From NCBI GenBank assembly GCA_002928495.1, contig PERF01000006.1, positions 1 to 45,145 of the forward strand: DNA of 45,145 bases. Reading direction: 5' to 3'. Every line of letters begins with the position of its first letter. The first letter of the stretch is position 1. Position numbers and translations under genes: made by a program. The notes under the pieces were generated by a model, which had not been told where the DNA came from, ran no database searches, and was given only the letters and a program-made list of their open reading frames with translations. Source of the DNA: Methylobacter sp. GTDB lineage: Bacteria; Pseudomonadota; Gammaproteobacteria; Methylococcales; Methylomonadaceae. Positions 9,674 to 19,979 of the stretch are shown piece by piece.

Positions 9674-10072
9674 TCAAGCCGGATACGATTGCGGCCTTAA
9701 TTCCATAATGGCATCCATCTCCACTTGCGCACCTTTAGGCAGGGCTGCCACCCCGATAGCGGCACGGGCAGGAAATGGCGCGGAAAAAAAGCTGCCCATA
9801 ATTTCGTTAACGATAGGGAAATTAGTCAAATCGGTTAAAAATACATTGAGCTTAACGATGTCGGCAAAGTCACCAGCCGCTTCGGCAACGGCGCGCAGAT
9901 TTTTAAAGACCTGAATAATCTGGGCTTGAATATCGCCTTCGACCAGATTCATGGTGGCCGGATCCAAAGGGATCTGACCGGACATATAAACGGTATTATT
10001 AACCCGTACGGCTTGAGAATAGGTACCGATAGCTTGCGGCGCATTGGGCGTGTAGATGATTTCCTTGATCAT
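9674..10072 (-). CDS. ridA: RidA family 2-iminobutanoate/2-iminopropanoate deaminase
   Basis: A 132-residue YjgF/YER057c/UK114 protein. RidA hydrolyses reactive enamine and imine intermediates released by PLP enzymes such as threonine dehydratase. Family features seen are [11 protein letters not shown] near the N-terminus, [11 protein letters not shown], the [11 protein letters not shown] segment, and the key arginine in [22 protein letters not shown] (Arg103). The length is normal apart from a few extra C-terminal residues. It sits between recG and spoT on the same strand, 36 bases after spoT, a placement often seen in Gammaproteobacteria. Confidence 0.92.
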   Translation of the reverse strand: MIKEIIYTPNAPQAIGTYSQAVRVNNTVYMSGQIPLDPATMNLVEGDIQAQIIQVFKNLRAVAEAAGDFADIVKLNVFLTDLTNFPIVNEIMGSFFSAPFPARAAIGVAALPKGAQVEMDAIMELRPQSYPA

Positions 10073-10108
10073 AATTTTCCTGTGTAATGACTTAAAAAAT
10101 CCTGAAAC

Positions 10109-12274
10109 TTAAGCTTTTACCCGGGTAATTTTTAGCACCACAGACAGCTCTTTCAAACCGCGTATGATCTTGGCAAGATGAATACGATCTCTCGCAGTCA
10201 GCGTAATTAAATCAATGCTGATTTTGTCATCCTGGTCAACCACGGTAACGTTTTCAATGTTCGAATCCTGATTGGATATAGCGGCGGCCACGGTAGCCAG
10301 CGAACCGCGCTGGTTGAGGATTTCTATGCGCAGATCGGCGGGAAAATCGCCTTTGGCATCGTCGCTCCATTCAACTTCCAGCCAATTGGCGTTCTTCTTT
10401 CGAATATCTTTGTTGGGGCAGTCATGCTGGTGCACAACGATACCTTTGCCGGGATTAAAAAAACCGATGATCTGGTCGCCGGGAATCGGCCTGCAACACT
10501 TGGCCAGGGTTATCACCATGCCCTCGGTGCCTTTGATGATTAATGGCGTTTTGTCACGGTGTTCGCTGATATCGAGTTTAACCGCAGCATTGATATCGTC
10601 TTGAGACATACGCTTGGCAATTAAAAACGGCATTTTGTTGCCCAGGCCGATATCTTCCAACAGTAAATCGAAATTCGGCATGCCTAAAGCATCCAATAAG
10701 GCTTTGATTTTGTCTGGGTCTATGCTTTCCAAATGCAAATGCATGGCTTGCAGTTCTTTTTCCAGCAAGCGGCGTCCCAGAGCTATGGCTTCCTGCTGTT
10801 TAAAATGCTTTAAATAGGTGCGGATACTGGAGCGTGCTTTAGCGGTGGTCACATAATTGAGCCAAAGCGGGTTCGGACGCGCCCAGGACGCGGTAATAAT
10901 CTCAATAGTGTAGCCGTTTTCCAATTTGGTCTGTAGCGGCACCAGTTGCTTATCGATTTTAGCCGAGACGCAGGCATTGCCGATATCGGTATGCACGGCA
11001 TAAGCAAAATCCACCACGGTAGCCCCGCGCGGCAACTTGATAATGTCGCCTTGGGGGGTAAACACAAAAACTTCCTGCGGGAACAAATCCACTTTCAGGT
11101 TATCGATAAACTCCAGCGAATCCCCCGCCATCTTCTGAATCTCCAGAAGATCGCGCAGCCATTCATTGGCTCGCGCCTGAAATTTTTCGGGTTTATCGTC
11201 GTCGGATTTATATAGCCAATGCGCGGCAATGCCGGATTCGGACATGCGGTGCATTTCGTGGGTTCGAATTTGTATCTCGATGGGCACGCCGTATGGGCCC
11301 ATCAGCACGGTATGCAGGGATTGGTAACCATTGGCTTTAGGTAAGGCTATGTAGTCTTTAAAACGCCCCGGTATGGGTTTGTACAAATTATGTACGATAC
11401 CCAAGACACGGTAGCAACTATCGACATTGTCACAATAAATTCGAAAAGCATAGACGTCAAAAACATCGGAGAACGATATTTTCTTATGTTCCATTTTTTG
11501 ATAAATGCTGTAGAGGTGCTTTTCACGACCCACTACATTGCATGGCAGATTGGCTTGATCCAGCCGGATACGAATTGAACCCTCAATGGTGTCTATAATT
11601 TTACGCCGGTTGCCGCGGGCTTTTTTGACGGCACTATCCAAAATAGCATAACGCATCGGATACATGGCTTGAAATCCTAAAGCCTCCAGCTTGTGGCGAA
11701 TTTCGTTCATGCCCAGCCGGTTGGCTATGGGCGCATAGATATCCAGGGTTTCCTTGGCAATGCGGCGCTTTTTTTCCGACGGCATGGCGCCAAGGGTTTC
11801 CATGTTATGCAGGCGGTCGGCCAGTTTAACCATGATCACACGCAGGTCGTTAGCCATGGCCAAAAACATTTTTCTAACGTTCTCGGCCTGAGCTTCAGCG
11901 TGGGATTTGGAATCGATTTTGGTTAATTTGGTAACGCCGTCAACCAGTTCGGCGACTTCAGGGCTAAATAGTTTAGCCAGTTCAATTTTGCTAACCGGGG
12001 TGTCTTCTATGACATCGTGCAAAATAGCCGCCATAATGCCGCGCGCATCCATGCGCATTTCGGCCAGACTGATAGCCACGGAAACCGGATGGCAAATGTA
12101 AGCTTCTCCGGTTTTGCGAAATTGCCCGGAGTGGGCATTCGCGCCGAATTCGTAAGCTCTAACGCATTCGTTGATTTGGTCCTGATCTAAATAGTCGCCC
12201 AAAGTATCGCATAAACGCCGGATCAATTTATCCTGAGGGCGTTCAAGTTCGATATGGTCGGCTAAGTTCAACAT
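10109..12274 (-). CDS. spoT: Bifunctional (p)ppGpp synthetase/hydrolase SpoT
   Basis: A 721-residue long RelA/SpoT homologue. The N-terminal hydrolase domain keeps the metal-binding set His48, His62 and HDxxED (86-91), so hydrolysis of (p)ppGpp should work. The synthetase domain contains GRFKDYIALPKANGYQSLHT and EIQIRTHEMH, so synthesis is probably also possible. TGS (VFTPQGDIIKLPRGATVVDFAY), a helical region, a CCRPIPGDQIIGF segment and a C-terminal ACT domain follow. The rpoZ-spoT order is conserved in Gammaproteobacteria, and rpoZ ends eight bases upstream. No relA is in the window. Confidence 0.95.
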   Translation of the reverse strand: MLNLADHIELERPQDKLIRRLCDTLGDYLDQDQINECVRAYEFGANAHSGQFRKTGEAYICHPVSVAISLAEMRMDARGIMAAILHDVIEDTPVSKIELAKLFSPEVAELVDGVTKLTKIDSKSHAEAQAENVRKMFLAMANDLRVIMVKLADRLHNMETLGAMPSEKKRRIAKETLDIYAPIANRLGMNEIRHKLEALGFQAMYPMRYAILDSAVKKARGNRRKIIDTIEGSIRIRLDQANLPCNVVGREKHLYSIYQKMEHKKISFSDVFDVYAFRIYCDNVDSCYRVLGIVHNLYKPIPGRFKDYIALPKANGYQSLHTVLMGPYGVPIEIQIRTHEMHRMSESGIAAHWLYKSDDDKPEKFQARANEWLRDLLEIQKMAGDSLEFIDNLKVDLFPQEVFVFTPQGDIIKLPRGATVVDFAYAVHTDIGNACVSAKIDKQLVPLQTKLENGYTIEIITASWARPNPLWLNYVTTAKARSSIRTYLKHFKQQEAIALGRRLLEKELQAMHLHLESIDPDKIKALLDALGMPNFDLLLEDIGLGNKMPFLIAKRMSQDDINAAVKLDISEHRDKTPLIIKGTEGMVITLAKCCRPIPGDQIIGFFNPGKGIVVHQHDCPNKDIRKKNANWLEVEWSDDAKGDFPADLRIEILNQRGSLATVAAAISNQDSNIENVTVVDQDDKISIDLITLTARDRIHLAKIIRGLKELSVVLKITRVKA

Positions 12275-12282
12275 GGTTGTTA

Positions 12283-12534
12283 TCAGAACACATTTTGGTG
12301 TGTTGGCTCCTCGTGTACAGTTTCGGTTACTTGGTGCAAAGCACCAATATTTTCATAGGTCACATGGCCTGCGGCGATTTCCCGCAAGGCAACCACAGTA
12401 TCTTTATCTTTACCGCGATTAACGAATTCCTCCGCGCCTTTTTGCAGTTGCCGCGCTCTTGCTGCCGACAACAAAACCAGTTGGAAACGGTTATCCACAT
12501 GCTCAAGGCAATCTTCTACAGTTACTCTAGCCAT
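12283..12534 (-). CDS. rpoZ: RNA polymerase omega subunit
   Basis: An 83-residue omega subunit starting [20 protein letters not shown], then the segment [14 protein letters not shown] and a basic region with ALREIAAG. Omega helps assemble the beta-prime subunit and forms part of a ppGpp binding site, which fits its place directly before spoT. A TTGAGG ribosome site precedes the ATG. The gmk gene that often lies upstream of rpoZ is not here; pgk with its own terminator is upstream instead. Confidence 0.95.
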   Translation of the reverse strand: MARVTVEDCLEHVDNRFQLVLLSAARARQLQKGAEEFVNRGKDKDTVVALREIAAGHVTYENIGALHQVTETVHEEPTHQNVF

Positions 12535-12604
12535 TTAGACCTCAAAATTTCATTTAACTCTTTGACTTAAAAACATTAACCGAGTTCTTAAAGGATTCGG
12601 CCGA

Positions 12605-12651
12605 ATTATAAAAACGGGAAGCCATCTTAACAAGTTTATTAAGGCTTGCCC
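12605..12651 (-). terminator. Rho-independent-like terminator after pgk
   Basis: On the minus strand, just after the pgk stop, GGGcAAGCC can pair with GGCTTCCC (one bulged base). Inside it, TTAA pairs with TTAA. The stem is followed by GTTTTTATAA. This should end pgk transcription before the rpoZ-spoT operon. Confidence 0.65.
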
Positions 12652-12653
12652 AG

Positions 12654-13826
12654 TTAACCAACAGTTTTTAATATACTTACTGCGGGTAGCTCCTTGCCTT
12701 CCAAAAACTCCAAAAAGGCGCCGCCGCCCGTAGAGGTGTATGAAACCTTATCTTCTATACCGTATTTGTCAATCGCTGCCAAGGTATCACCGCCACCTGC
12801 AATCGAAAATGCCGGGCTTTCCGCGATAGCCTCGGCAAGGGCTTTGGTGCCGTCACCGAACTGATCGAACTCAAAAACACCGACAGGGCCATTCCAAACA
12901 ATAGTGCCCGCTGTTTTTAATAATTCGGCGTAATGTTTGGCCGTTTCCGGGCCTATGTCCATGATCATGTCGTCATCGCCAACGTCCGCGACTTTTTTTA
13001 CCGTGGCGGCGGCGGTTTCTGAAAATTCTTTGGCGCAAACCACATCGGACGGAATCGGTATATCCGAGCCGTTACTTTTAGCCTGGGCGATCAATTTTTT
13101 CGCGGCTTCAATCAAATCCGGCTCATATAAGGATTTGCCTACCGGGAAACCGGCAGCGGCAATAAACGTATTGGCAATACCGCCGCCCACAATCAATTGA
13201 TCGACTTTGGCGGATAGTGATTCCAATACCGTCAGTTTGGTAGAAACCTTGGAGCCACCGACCACGGCAACCAGCGGTTTAGTCGGCGTTTCCAAGGCTT
13301 TACCCAAAGCCTCCAACTCACTGGCCAGTAATGGCCCGGCGCAAGCTACCTTAGCAAATTTGGCGACACTATGGGTGGAAGCCTGGGCTCTATGCGCGGT
13401 GCCGAAGGCATCCATGACATAAATATCGCATAAGGCTGCCATTTTGCGGCCTAAGTCGTCGCTGTCCTTACCTTCACCGGCATTAAACCTGACGTTTTCA
13501 CAAAGCACGACTTCACCCGGTGTTATATCGATGCCGTCTAGCCAGTCTTTTTCCAATCTCACCGCTTTGCCCAGCAAGCCGGACAAGCATTCGGCGACAG
13601 GTTTTAACGAGGATTCCTCATCATACACGCCTTCCGTCGGCCTGCCTAAGTGCGACATTAAAATCACTGCCGCTCCGGCCGATAAGGCTTGTTCAATCGT
13701 TGGCAGGCTGGCCTTGATGCGGATATCGCTGGTTACTTTGCCGTTTTTTACCGGCACATTTAGATCTTGGCGAATAAGAACGCGTTTGCCGGATAATTCC
13801 AATTCGGTCATTTTTTTAATCGGCAT
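12654..13826 (-). CDS. pgk: Phosphoglycerate kinase
   Basis: A 390-residue Pgk that interconverts 1,3-bisphosphoglycerate and 3-phosphoglycerate with ADP/ATP in glycolysis and gluconeogenesis. It shows the signature [20 protein letters not shown], the substrate-binding [10 protein letters not shown], the hinge segment [27 protein letters not shown], and the C-terminal nucleotide loop [10 protein letters not shown] with [14 protein letters not shown]. An AGGGG ribosome site precedes the ATG. It lies 21 bases after the redoxin gene and is followed by a terminator. Length is normal. Confidence 0.96.
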   Translation of the reverse strand: MPIKKMTELELSGKRVLIRQDLNVPVKNGKVTSDIRIKASLPTIEQALSAGAAVILMSHLGRPTEGVYDEESSLKPVAECLSGLLGKAVRLEKDWLDGIDITPGEVVLCENVRFNAGEGKDSDDLGRKMAALCDIYVMDAFGTAHRAQASTHSVAKFAKVACAGPLLASELEALGKALETPTKPLVAVVGGSKVSTKLTVLESLSAKVDQLIVGGGIANTFIAAAGFPVGKSLYEPDLIEAAKKLIAQAKSNGSDIPIPSDVVCAKEFSETAAATVKKVADVGDDDMIMDIGPETAKHYAELLKTAGTIVWNGPVGVFEFDQFGDGTKALAEAIAESPAFSIAGGGDTLAAIDKYGIEDKVSYTSTGGGAFLEFLEGKELPAVSILKTVG

Positions 13827-13847
13827 AAAAACCCCTTTTGTTGTTTT

Positions 13848-14405
13848 TTAATTTGGTTTCCATTTGATGGAACAGCCGATACCGGCTATTTGCTGTTCAG
13901 GCCCGGTGCCGGTTTTAGCGATCCTTTGCATGGCGTTAAAAAGTTCCCTTTCAGCATCTTCCGTAGCGGTTTGTTTATTGCTGGAATCGATACGGCCACG
14001 GTATTGCAAGCCCAATTCGGCATTATAGCCAAAAAAATCGGGTGTGCAGACAGCGCCATAAGCTTTGGCAATTTCCTGGCTTTCATCAAGCAGATAGGGA
14101 AAATTAAACCGGTAACGTTCGGCTACCCGCGTCATGTTCTCAAAACAATCTTCGGGATATTCGATGCTGTCATTGGACATAATGGCAACGGATTTAATGC
14201 CTAAAGGCTCAAGTTCCACAGTATCCCTGACGATGCGTTCGAGCACCGCTTTTACGTAAGGGCAATGGTTACAGATAAACATGATCAGTAAGCCGTTGTC
14301 GCCTTTACATTGGGCCAGCGACCAGTGCCGCCCATCAACGCCGGGCAGATTAAAGTCGATTGCAGGCTTGCCAAAATCACATACCGGTGTTTGTAATGCG
14401 GCCAT
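13848..14405 (-). CDS. Thioredoxin-fold redoxin (AhpC/TSA-like) with CNHC motif
   Basis: A 185-residue cytosolic protein of the redoxin group. It begins with a peroxiredoxin-like segment (PAIDFNLPGVDGRHWSL) and carries a CxxC motif in FICNHCPYVKA (Cys45, Cys48). A LLDESQEIAKAYGAVCTPDFFGY stretch has the cis-proline region. Family members are usually annotated as thioredoxin-family or AhpC/TSA proteins without a proven substrate. It lies 21 bases upstream of pgk on the same strand, so co-transcription is possible. No signal peptide is seen. Confidence 0.8.
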   Translation of the reverse strand: MAALQTPVCDFGKPAIDFNLPGVDGRHWSLAQCKGDNGLLIMFICNHCPYVKAVLERIVRDTVELEPLGIKSVAIMSNDSIEYPEDCFENMTRVAERYRFNFPYLLDESQEIAKAYGAVCTPDFFGYNAELGLQYRGRIDSSNKQTATEDAERELFNAMQRIAKTGTGPEQQIAGIGCSIKWKPN

Positions 14406-14515
14406 GGTTGCTCTTGCTATTTAATGGTTGAAGATTAGCGTCTTGATAATACCGGAGATTACAAGAAAATGAATTGCATGGATATTGAATTGTTGCCGGG
14501 AAGCTGTGGGTGTTT

Positions 14516-14542
14516 AAAAAGGCACGACCGATTTAAAGCCTT
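14516..14542 (-). terminator. Weak terminator-like hairpin after ubiB
   Basis: Just after the ubiB stop, on the minus strand, AAGGC pairs with GCCTT across a 14-base loop and runs into a short T tract. The stem is only five base pairs, so this is a weak candidate. Confidence 0.35.
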
Positions 14543-14543
14543 G

Positions 14544-16094
14544 CTAACGCAAAAGAATCGCCAAACTGATCATTAAGGCGCCGGCGAAAATCGTCCATAC
14601 CAAATTGCGGTGGTTGGTATTCATTTGTTGCCTTAATTGGCGTAATTCCTGTTGTTGGCGTTCTGCTTGCAGTTTACTATTAGCGGCATTATCTAATGCC
14701 TTGAAAATTAAGGCTGGCATGTCCGGTAGCTGATCGGCCATCACCGGCAGCTGTTTATACAGCTTTTCCAGTTTTGCTTTTGGCCCCATGCGTTCTTTAA
14801 ACCATTTTTCCAAATAGGGCTTGGCGGTTTGCCATAAATCCAGTTCGGGGTAAAGTTGGCGGCCCAAGCCTTCAATATTTAATAAGGTTTTTTGCAGTAA
14901 AACCAGCTGCGGCTGCACCTGCATTTCAAACCGTCGCGCGGTTTGAAACAAACGCAATAAAAACAAGCCGAAGGAAATTTCTTTTAAAGGCTTTTCAAAA
15001 ATCGGCTCGCAAACGCTACGAATCGCGGACTCAAATTCCTCAACCCTGATCGTGCTCGGCACCCAGCCTGATTCCACGTGCATTTGTGCCACTCTCAGGT
15101 AATCACGGTTAAAAAAGGCCAGGAAATTCTCCGCCAGATAGTGTTGATCGGAACGCGATAAGGTTCCGACTATACCGAAATCGATAGCGATGTATTTGGC
15201 AGGCAGCTCGACAAAAATATTACCGGGATGCATATCGGCATGAAAAAAATTGTCGCGGAAAACTTGGGTGAAAAAAATCTCCACGCCGCGCTCGGCCAGC
15301 AATTTAAAATCCGCCCCGCCTGCCCGCAATTGCGCTATATCACCGATAGGCACGCCTTGGATTTTTTCCATCACGATGACTTTTCGGCGCGTTAAAGGCC
15401 AGTGTATTTCCGGAATATAAATAATATCGGAGCCTTCGAAGTTACGCCGTAGTTTGCTGGCATTGGCCGCCTCGCGATTTAAATCAAGCTCGTCCAAGGT
15501 GGTTTTTTCGAATTCGGCAACCACTTCCACCGGTCGCAGGCGTTTGGCGTCGGGCCATACTCGCTCGGCGATTTTGGCAAATTCAAACAATAAGGCCACA
15601 TCGGCGTGGATACGGTTTTCAATATCCGGCCGCAACACTTTGACGACCACGGATGCACCATCGGGCAATCTAGCTTCATGCACCTGAGCTATGGAAGCGG
15701 AAGCCATGGGCTCCAAATTGAATTCGGCAAACATCTCGGTAACCGGCATGCCCAATTCTTGTTCAATGATTTGCCGGGCAAGTTCACCGGAGAATGGCGG
15801 CACACGGTCTTGCAGCTTGACCAGTTCGTCGGCAATATCTTCCGGCAAAAGGTCTTTGCGTGTCGATAAAGCTTGGCCGAATTTAACGTAAATCGGACCT
15901 AAATCTTCCAGGGCTTTGCGAATACGGACGCCACGGCTGTCTTTGTTTCTTTTCAGCCAAAATCCGGGTGAAAAATAAGCCAGAAAACGAATCGGCTTAA
16001 ATAATGGGGTGTTTAAAATGATTTCATCAAGACCGTGAAAAATAAGAACCCAATTGATATGAATCAGGCGCAGCAAGGTTTTCGGATGGGTCAC
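14544..16094 (-). CDS. ubiB: UbiB, atypical kinase-like protein for ubiquinone synthesis
   Basis: A 516-residue ABC1/ADCK/UbiB protein. It has the family KxGQ motif ([20 protein letters not shown]), the Ala-rich nucleotide loop [25 protein letters not shown], and the catalytic-like [10 protein letters not shown] followed by AIDFGIVG. A hydrophobic C-terminal segment (about residues 495-514) probably anchors it in the inner membrane. UbiB is an ATPase needed for the aerobic ubiquinone pathway. It ends the run hslV-hslU-DUF971-ubiE-ubiJ-ubiB. It is a little shorter than E. coli UbiB (546). Confidence 0.94.
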   Translation of the reverse strand: MTHPKTLLRLIHINWVLIFHGLDEIILNTPLFKPIRFLAYFSPGFWLKRNKDSRGVRIRKALEDLGPIYVKFGQALSTRKDLLPEDIADELVKLQDRVPPFSGELARQIIEQELGMPVTEMFAEFNLEPMASASIAQVHEARLPDGASVVVKVLRPDIENRIHADVALLFEFAKIAERVWPDAKRLRPVEVVAEFEKTTLDELDLNREAANASKLRRNFEGSDIIYIPEIHWPLTRRKVIVMEKIQGVPIGDIAQLRAGGADFKLLAERGVEIFFTQVFRDNFFHADMHPGNIFVELPAKYIAIDFGIVGTLSRSDQHYLAENFLAFFNRDYLRVAQMHVESGWVPSTIRVEEFESAIRSVCEPIFEKPLKEISFGLFLLRLFQTARRFEMQVQPQLVLLQKTLLNIEGLGRQLYPELDLWQTAKPYLEKWFKERMGPKAKLEKLYKQLPVMADQLPDMPALIFKALDNAANSKLQAERQQQELRQLRQQMNTNHRNLVWTIFAGALMISLAILLR

Positions 16095-16147
16095 GTGGAT
16101 TGCCCTGGAAAATAGAAAGTAAGGCTACAAGCCGGGTGATTAATAAA

Positions 16148-16777
16148 CTAACCCGGCGTTTCCGGTTTTGTAGTCAATGTGGTTTCCAACCGCTGTGTTC
16201 TGCTTTGCAAGCGGTCTAAAGCCAGGCGTAAATCGTCGACTTGCCGGTAAAAGCTGTCTGTCTCGGGAGTGGCCGGAAGGTCGCGGGTTTCTTCCTGCAA
16301 GAATTCCACCGCGTCCAGTTTGAACGCTTCAAGGCTTTGTTGACCCCAGGTTTGGCAAACGCGGAACACCTGCCCGATTTGATGAGCGACAATATCGCCG
16401 GTGTAGTGCGATAACTGCTCTTCCCAGTCGATATCCAGTTTAGCGAACAATTGCTGAAATTTCTTGCCGGTGTGCATGTCGCCGGTAATGGTAATTTCAC
16501 CGGAAAAGATCGTACGCATGGGGCTATCGCTTAAAGCCATCATCCCGAAAGCCGGTAATGAGCCACTCAATTTAGTATCGGGTTCGCCGGCATGGTGATC
16601 CAGAATTTGGATTGAGTGCTCGGTAGGACATAAAAACACGGTTTCATTGAAAGGCTCAACGGTTAAGGCAATCACTTTACCCGCGATCGGCTTCAGGAAA
16701 TATCCGCTATCCGGATCAAGCGCCAAATAGTGTTTCAGCCCTGTCTCCAGAATATTCAACAGCAGCGGCTTAAGCAT
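16148..16777 (-). CDS. ubiJ: UbiJ, SCP2-domain ubiquinone accessory factor
   Basis: A 209-residue protein with an N-terminal SCP2 sterol-carrier-like domain (about residues 15-115, with SPMRTIFSGEITITGDMHTGKKFQQLF) and a C-terminal helical part ending in a likely coiled coil (FYRQVDDLRLALDRLQSRTQRLE). UbiJ helps hold the ubiquinone synthesis complex and binds lipid intermediates. Its position, one base after ubiE and before ubiB, matches the standard ubiE-ubiJ-ubiB order and is much of the evidence for the name, since the sequence itself is poorly conserved. Confidence 0.87.
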   Translation of the reverse strand: MLKPLLLNILETGLKHYLALDPDSGYFLKPIAGKVIALTVEPFNETVFLCPTEHSIQILDHHAGEPDTKLSGSLPAFGMMALSDSPMRTIFSGEITITGDMHTGKKFQQLFAKLDIDWEEQLSHYTGDIVAHQIGQVFRVCQTWGQQSLEAFKLDAVEFLQEETRDLPATPETDSFYRQVDDLRLALDRLQSRTQRLETTLTTKPETPG

Positions 16778-16778
16778 A

Positions 16779-17528
16779 TTAGAACTTATAGCCGCGGTGA
16801 ACGGCGACGATACCTTGGGACATATTGAAATATTCGCAACGCTCGAATCCAGCCTGTTCCATCATGCGTTTAAGTTCTTCCTGCTTAGGATGCATACGGA
16901 TGGATTCAGCCAGATAGCGGTAACTGTCTTCGTCTTGCGCCACCATTTTGCCGATTTTCGGCAAAATATTAAACGAATAAAAGTCGTAAACCTTTTCCGT
17001 TATTTTGTCGATTGGATGGGAAAACTCCAAGACGATCAACCTTCCACCAGGTTTTAATACCCGGAACATGGAACGTAATGCCGACATCTTATCGGTAACA
17101 TTACGCAAGCCGAAGCCGATACAAACGCAATCAAAACTATTATCGGCAAACGGCAGGCATTCGGCATTGACCTGGGCATAGGTAATGGTGGCAATCAGGC
17201 CTTTATCGATAAGCCGGTTGCGCCCGTTGCGCAACATTTCCGAATTAATATCGGCCAGCACCACTTTACCGGTAGGGCCAACGCGCTTTTCAAACAAGAT
17301 GCTTAGATCGCCGGTACCGCCAGCCAAATCAAGCACCTGTTCACCAGCTCTGACATTGGATAATTGTACGGCCAAGCGCTTCCAGATACGGTGGATACCC
17401 AACGACATTAAGTCGTTCATGACATCGTATTTACCGGCCACTGAGTCAAAAACCCCGCGTACTAAAGCCGCTTTATCATCGACGGCAACTTGTTTAAAAC
17501 CAAAATGCGTGGTTTCTTGTTTTTCCAT
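16779..17528 (-). CDS. ubiE: Ubiquinone/menaquinone C-methyltransferase UbiE
   Basis: A 249-residue SAM-dependent methyltransferase. The SAM-binding motif is [15 protein letters not shown]. The UbiE family signatures [17 protein letters not shown] and [17 protein letters not shown] are present, and the C-terminus [11 protein letters not shown] is typical. It performs the C-methylation of the benzoquinol ring. It lies nine bases after the DUF971 gene and is followed one base later by ubiJ, so these genes probably form one transcript. Confidence 0.95.
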   Translation of the reverse strand: MEKQETTHFGFKQVAVDDKAALVRGVFDSVAGKYDVMNDLMSLGIHRIWKRLAVQLSNVRAGEQVLDLAGGTGDLSILFEKRVGPTGKVVLADINSEMLRNGRNRLIDKGLIATITYAQVNAECLPFADNSFDCVCIGFGLRNVTDKMSALRSMFRVLKPGGRLIVLEFSHPIDKITEKVYDFYSFNILPKIGKMVAQDEDSYRYLAESIRMHPKQEELKRMMEQAGFERCEYFNMSQGIVAVHRGYKF

Positions 17529-17537
17529 GGTCTTGTC

Positions 17538-17951
17538 CTAATGATCGTGATGCGACATACCGGCATTAACCTGCGCCGGCTCGCGGCTGGCTCCGGCTTG
17601 TTCCAGGCGCTGCAGGTAGTCGGCCCAGAGTTCGGCGTAATCGGTACCCAGAGCGTATAAAAGATCCCAGGTGAAAATGCCGGTACTGTGGCCGTCGCTG
17701 AAAACCGGCGCTATGCCATAATTCCCTACCGGTTTGATTTCGTTAATGTTGACACCGGCTTTACCGACCTGAAGCACCTCCTGGCCGGGCCCGTGCCCTA
17801 CCGCTTCGGCGGAAGGTGTAAACACGCGTAAAAATTCACACGGCAGGTTAAATTGGCTACCGTCGTCAAAACTGATTTCCAACACGCCGGATTTTTGATG
17901 CAGCTTAATTTCCGTCGGTATGGCGTTGCAAGGTTTAACATTGATTCGCAT
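17538..17951 (-). CDS. DUF971 domain protein
   Basis: A 137-residue protein with the DUF971 (gamma-butyrobetaine hydroxylase N-terminal-like) fold. Visible features are PTEIKLHQKSGVLEISFDDG, the FNLPCEFLRVFTPSAE segment, and NEIKPVGNYGIAPVFSDGHSTGIFTWDLLY. A His-rich tail (MSHHDH) ends the protein. The family has been linked to iron-sulphur protein assembly, but no function is certain here. It sits between hslU and ubiE, a conserved position in many Gammaproteobacteria. Confidence 0.88.
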   Translation of the reverse strand: MRINVKPCNAIPTEIKLHQKSGVLEISFDDGSQFNLPCEFLRVFTPSAEAVGHGPGQEVLQVGKAGVNINEIKPVGNYGIAPVFSDGHSTGIFTWDLLYALGTDYAELWADYLQRLEQAGASREPAQVNAGMSHHDH

Positions 17952-17960
17952 GAATTTCCT

Positions 17961-19286
17961 CTAAAGAATGTAGCGGCTTAAATCTTCGTCCTCAACAAAT
18001 TCGCTTAAATGTTGGTCAACGTATGCCGCGTCAATAGTGATGGTTTTTTCCATTAAATCAGGCGCACTGTAAGAGATTTCTTCCAGCAGACGTTCCAAAA
18101 TGGTATGCAGCCGTCTGGCGCCGATATTTTCGGTGGTTTCGTTAACTTGCCAGCCCAATTCGGCAATGCGTTTTATGCCGTTGTCCGTGAAACTCAGCGT
18201 AACCCCTTCAGTGGCCAGCAAGGCTTGATATTGTTCGGTCAATGAAGCGCTAGGCTCGGTTAATATGCGCACGAAATCATCCGCCGTCAAGGCTTCCAGT
18301 TCGACGCGAATGGGAAAACGCCCTTGTAATTCCGGAATCAAGTCGGAGGGTTTGGTTAAATGAAACGCGCCGGAAGCAATAAATAAAATATGATCGGTCT
18401 TAATGGTGCCGTATTTGGTGCTGACGGAGCTGCCTTCAACCAGCGGCAACAAATCGCGTTGTACACCCTCGCGTGAAACCTCTCCCCCGCTGCCGCCCAA
18501 CTCCGAGCGTTTACAGATTTTGTCTATTTCATCGAGAAAAACAATGCCGTTTTGTTCGACTGCATCCAAAGCACGCAATTTAATATCTTCTTCATTGATC
18601 AATTTGCCGGCCTCTTCTTCCTGTAAAACTTTCATGGCTTTGGCAATGGTCATTTTGCGGGATTTTTTCTTGCCGTTGCTTAAATTTTGAAACATGCCTT
18701 GCAACTGGCTGGTCATTTCTTCCATGCCCGGTGGCGCCATAATTTCAACGCCTACCGGGGCCACCTGAACATCAACCTCAATTTCTTTATCATCCAGATC
18801 GCCTTCACGCAGTTTTTTTCGCATTTTCTGCCGGGTGGTTTCTTCAGTATCCGACAACATGCCGGCCCCGGCTCTGGGCAATAAAATATCGAGTATGCGG
18901 TCTTCAGCAATGTCCAACGCCCGGTTACGCACCTTTTCCATTTCGGCGGTGCGGGTCATTTTAACGGCGCTGTCAGCCAAATCGCGGATAATGGATTCCA
19001 CATCACGGCCGACATAACCGATTTCGGTAAATTTTGTAGCTTCAATTTTAATGAACGGTGCATTGGCCAAGCGTGCCAGACGGCGGGCAATTTCAGTTTT
19101 CCCCACGCCGGTGGGACCGATCATAAGAATGTTTTTAGGCGTGATTTCTTCGCGCAAACCGGCACTAATTTGCTGGCGCCGCCAACGGTTGCGCAAAGCG
19201 ATAGCTACCGCGCGTTTGGCTTTGTTCTGGCCGATAATGTGCTTATCCAGTTCACTTACGATTTCTTTAGGTGTCATGTGGCTCAT
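17961..19286 (-). CDS. hslU: ATP-dependent protease ATPase subunit HslU
   Basis: A 441-residue AAA+ unfoldase. The Walker A is [15 protein letters not shown] and the Walker B lies in [12 protein letters not shown]. The HslU-specific I domain lies between them (about residues 110-240). The C-terminus DEDLSRYIL matches the tail that docks into HslV. It feeds unfolded substrates to the HslV peptidase. Its start overlaps the hslV stop by four bases, which indicates tight translational coupling. Confidence 0.96.
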   Translation of the reverse strand: MSHMTPKEIVSELDKHIIGQNKAKRAVAIALRNRWRRQQISAGLREEITPKNILMIGPTGVGKTEIARRLARLANAPFIKIEATKFTEIGYVGRDVESIIRDLADSAVKMTRTAEMEKVRNRALDIAEDRILDILLPRAGAGMLSDTEETTRQKMRKKLREGDLDDKEIEVDVQVAPVGVEIMAPPGMEEMTSQLQGMFQNLSNGKKKSRKMTIAKAMKVLQEEEAGKLINEEDIKLRALDAVEQNGIVFLDEIDKICKRSELGGSGGEVSREGVQRDLLPLVEGSSVSTKYGTIKTDHILFIASGAFHLTKPSDLIPELQGRFPIRVELEALTADDFVRILTEPSASLTEQYQALLATEGVTLSFTDNGIKRIAELGWQVNETTENIGARRLHTILERLLEEISYSAPDLMEKTITIDAAYVDQHLSEFVEDEDLSRYIL

Positions 19287-19837
19287 TGTTCAGGTGATTT
19301 TTCGGTGTCCAATTCTTCGATATGAAGGTTGTGGTTGGTATAAATGCAAATATCGGCAGCGATATTGAGGGATTTTTCGACAATGTCACGGGCGCTTAGT
19401 TGGGTGCTTTCCATCAAGGCGCGGGCAGCGGCTTGAGCAAACGACCCGCCGGAACCGATTGCCATCAGATCGTGTTCGGGTTCGATAACATCGCCCGTGC
19501 CTGAAATAATCAGCGAAGTTTTGGCGTCGGCTATCACTAACAGCGCTTCCAGCTTTCTAAGCGCCCGGTCCGTACGCCAATCCTTAGCCATTTCGACAGC
19601 GGCACGGGTTAAATTACCCCGGTGTTTTTCAAGCTTGCCCTCGAAATGTTCGAATAAAGTAAACGCATCCGCTGTTGCCCCGGCAAACCCGGCAATGACT
19701 TTATCGTGGTAAAGCCGGCGCACTTTACGCGCGTTACCTTTCATTACTGTATTGCCCATGGTGACTTGGCCGTCGCCGCCAATCACGACTTTATCGCCGC
19801 GGCGGACCGAAAGAATGGTGGTACCTCTTAAATTCAC
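19283..19837 (-). CDS. hslV: ATP-dependent protease proteolytic subunit HslV
   Basis: A 184-residue proteasome-like peptidase. The catalytic threonine is in [20 protein letters not shown]. Here a short MNLRG leader precedes the Thr and must be removed to expose it. [19 protein letters not shown] and [19 protein letters not shown] are typical. HslV and HslU form a stress protease. In other Gammaproteobacteria the operon is heat-shock controlled, but I could not find a clear sigma-32 promoter here. Confidence 0.95.
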   Translation of the reverse strand: MNLRGTTILSVRRGDKVVIGGDGQVTMGNTVMKGNARKVRRLYHDKVIAGFAGATADAFTLFEHFEGKLEKHRGNLTRAAVEMAKDWRTDRALRKLEALLVIADAKTSLIISGTGDVIEPEHDLMAIGSGGSFAQAAARALMESTQLSARDIVEKSLNIAADICIYTNHNLHIEELDTEKSPEQ

Positions 19838-19979
19838 GTGTATTCCTTGAGTGTTAAATTCATGACAGTAATTTTACATGCTCCGGCATAAACTGTCCGG
19901 GAAAACACCTAAAAGTGGTTTAGCCGATATTCAGTTTACTATGTTACGCTTTGACAACATGTCACATGAGGGGGGAACT

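Noticed and set aside
19838-19979. Sigma-32 heat-shock promoter for hslVU
   Set aside because: No sequence close to CTTGAA plus CCCCAT with correct spacing was found on the minus strand.
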